Source: Taibaiella chishuiensis (GTDB lineage: Bacteria; Bacteroidota; Bacteroidia; Chitinophagales; Chitinophagaceae). From it: a stretch of DNA of 64,000 nucleotides. Location: positions 992,001-1,056,000 of the forward strand of contig NZ_PYGD01000001.1 in the NCBI RefSeq assembly GCF_003014535.1, given 5' to 3'. Made by a program: the position numbers and the translations under genes. Under the pieces are notes generated by a model that was not told the origin of the DNA, searched no databases, and worked only from the letters and a program-made list of their open reading frames with translations. The stretch's first letter is position 1. Each line of letters opens with the position of its first letter. Positions 63,387-64,000 of this stretch are shown in pieces.

Positions 63387-64000
63387 ATGAAAAAGCTCAT
63401 TTTTACCTGCTGCCTGTTATGGGCGGCCTGGCAGGGCTATGGACAAGATTTCCTGAGTTTAAGCCCCTCGGATACGAATAGTTTTGACTTTATCTCCCGG
63501 CAGTACCTGAACGGAATGCTCGGCCAGGAAACCGATTCCACAAAGATTGCCAGGGCGAGAAAATTACATGGCCGTTGGGAGGCTTTCTGGAAGGGACGTG
63601 TGGCTAATGATGCCCCTCCAGGCACTTCCATTTTTGGCAAAGTGAGCGAAGCGCTGGATATAGAACTGCGTTCGTTCTCTAATTGCCTGGGAGCAGGTTA
63701 CAAGGGGAACTGGACTTGTCTTGGCCCCTTTACCAATTACTATAATAAAAATGCAGACTTTAACGGACGCGTTGTTAGTCTTTGGGTTAGTCCCACCAAC
63801 CCGGATTCTATTCTTGCCGGGTCGGGCGCCGGTGGGTTGTGGAGAACTGTAAACGGCGGACAAAGCTGGACGAATATTACGGACGGCGTAAATAACGATG
63901 TGTTGCCGGGAACGATGGGTATTACTCATATTGCAGTGACCCCGACTAACCATAAAAGTATTTATGTCGCTGCGGGTACTTTTATGGGTGCAGGGCAGGC
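63387..64000 (+). CDS. Secreted BNR/propeller-type protein, 5' part (runs off window)
   Basis: The ATG at 63387 (MKKLIFTCCLLWAAWQGYGQDF) starts a signal peptide. The frame stays open to the window end, so at least 204 residues are present and the C-terminus is missing. A helical segment (~25-80) is followed by 'NGRVVSLWVSPTNPDSILAGSGAGGLWRTVNGGQSWTNITDG', a BNR/Asp-box blade (TVNGGQSW) of the kind found in large Bacteroidota beta-propeller proteins with T9SS sorting domains. It is the third secreted protein in a row here. Confidence 0.8.
   Translation, partial: MKKLIFTCCLLWAAWQGYGQDFLSLSPSDTNSFDFISRQYLNGMLGQETDSTKIARARKLHGRWEAFWKGRVANDAPPGTSIFGKVSEALDIELRSFSNCLGAGYKGNWTCLGPFTNYYNKNADFNGRVVSLWVSPTNPDSILAGSGAGGLWRTVNGGQSWTNITDGVNNDVLPGTMGITHIAVTPTNHKSIYVAAGTFMGAGQ

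Overview
The window comes from a member of the Bacteroidota, most likely the Chitinophagaceae. Supporting signs are type IX secretion (T9SS) sorting domains on several secreted proteins, promoter elements of the TAnnTTTG type, LytS/LytR-type two-component genes, double-glycine 'GG-Bacteroidales' RiPP leaders, and a long dcw cluster with Bacteroidota-style FtsQ and FtsZ. No rRNA, tRNA, insertion sequence or CRISPR array was seen.

Positions 1-4640 hold housekeeping and peripheral genes: the 3' part of parC, a bifunctional-nuclease (BFN/UVR) protein, a GNAT acetyltransferase and a secreted alpha/beta hydrolase.

Positions ~4690-30770 form a large accessory block, a composite RiPP (ribosomally made, modified peptide) locus. 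It contains five class I lanthipeptide precursor genes, two full-length LanB dehydratases, a decayed remnant of a third LanB, three LanC cyclases, two secreted EreA/ChaN-like proteins, and one C39-peptidase ABC exporter with its HlyD-type adaptor. Embedded in it is a microviridin-type graspetide unit: a precursor with a PFFAHFLED leader and three TxKxPSD cores, plus two ATP-grasp ligases. In the middle, on the opposite strand, sits a candidate peptide-signalling unit: a Thr/Gly-rich GG precursor, an S41 peptidase, a LytS-type histidine kinase and a LytTR regulator, preceded by phased ACTAAA repeats. All six precursors end their leader in a Gly-Gly motif that the single C39 exporter could process. 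Every precursor gene is followed by a strong hairpin, as expected if precursor mRNA is made in excess over enzyme mRNA. Gene order suggests that one precursor/LanC/Ere/LanB module was duplicated and that one LanB copy then decayed.

Positions 31000-36660 hold an XRE regulator, a Cys-motif membrane-associated protein, a chromate transporter, a metallo-beta-lactamase-fold hydrolase and a T9SS-exported beta-helix protein.

Positions 36679-52908 (minus strand) are the division and cell-wall (dcw) cluster mraZ-rsmH-ftsL-ftsI-murE-mraY-murD-ftsW-murG-murC-ftsQ-ftsA-ftsZ, preceded by a tandem 10-bp-phased MraZ operator. murF and ddl are absent from it.

Positions 53189-64000 hold a truncated haemoglobin, an outer-membrane barrel protein, a DUF2459 protein, an acyl desaturase, uvrA, and a tandem pair of T9SS proteins. 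The first of the pair is broken by one extra G in a G tract. The start of another secreted beta-propeller-like protein runs off the window end.
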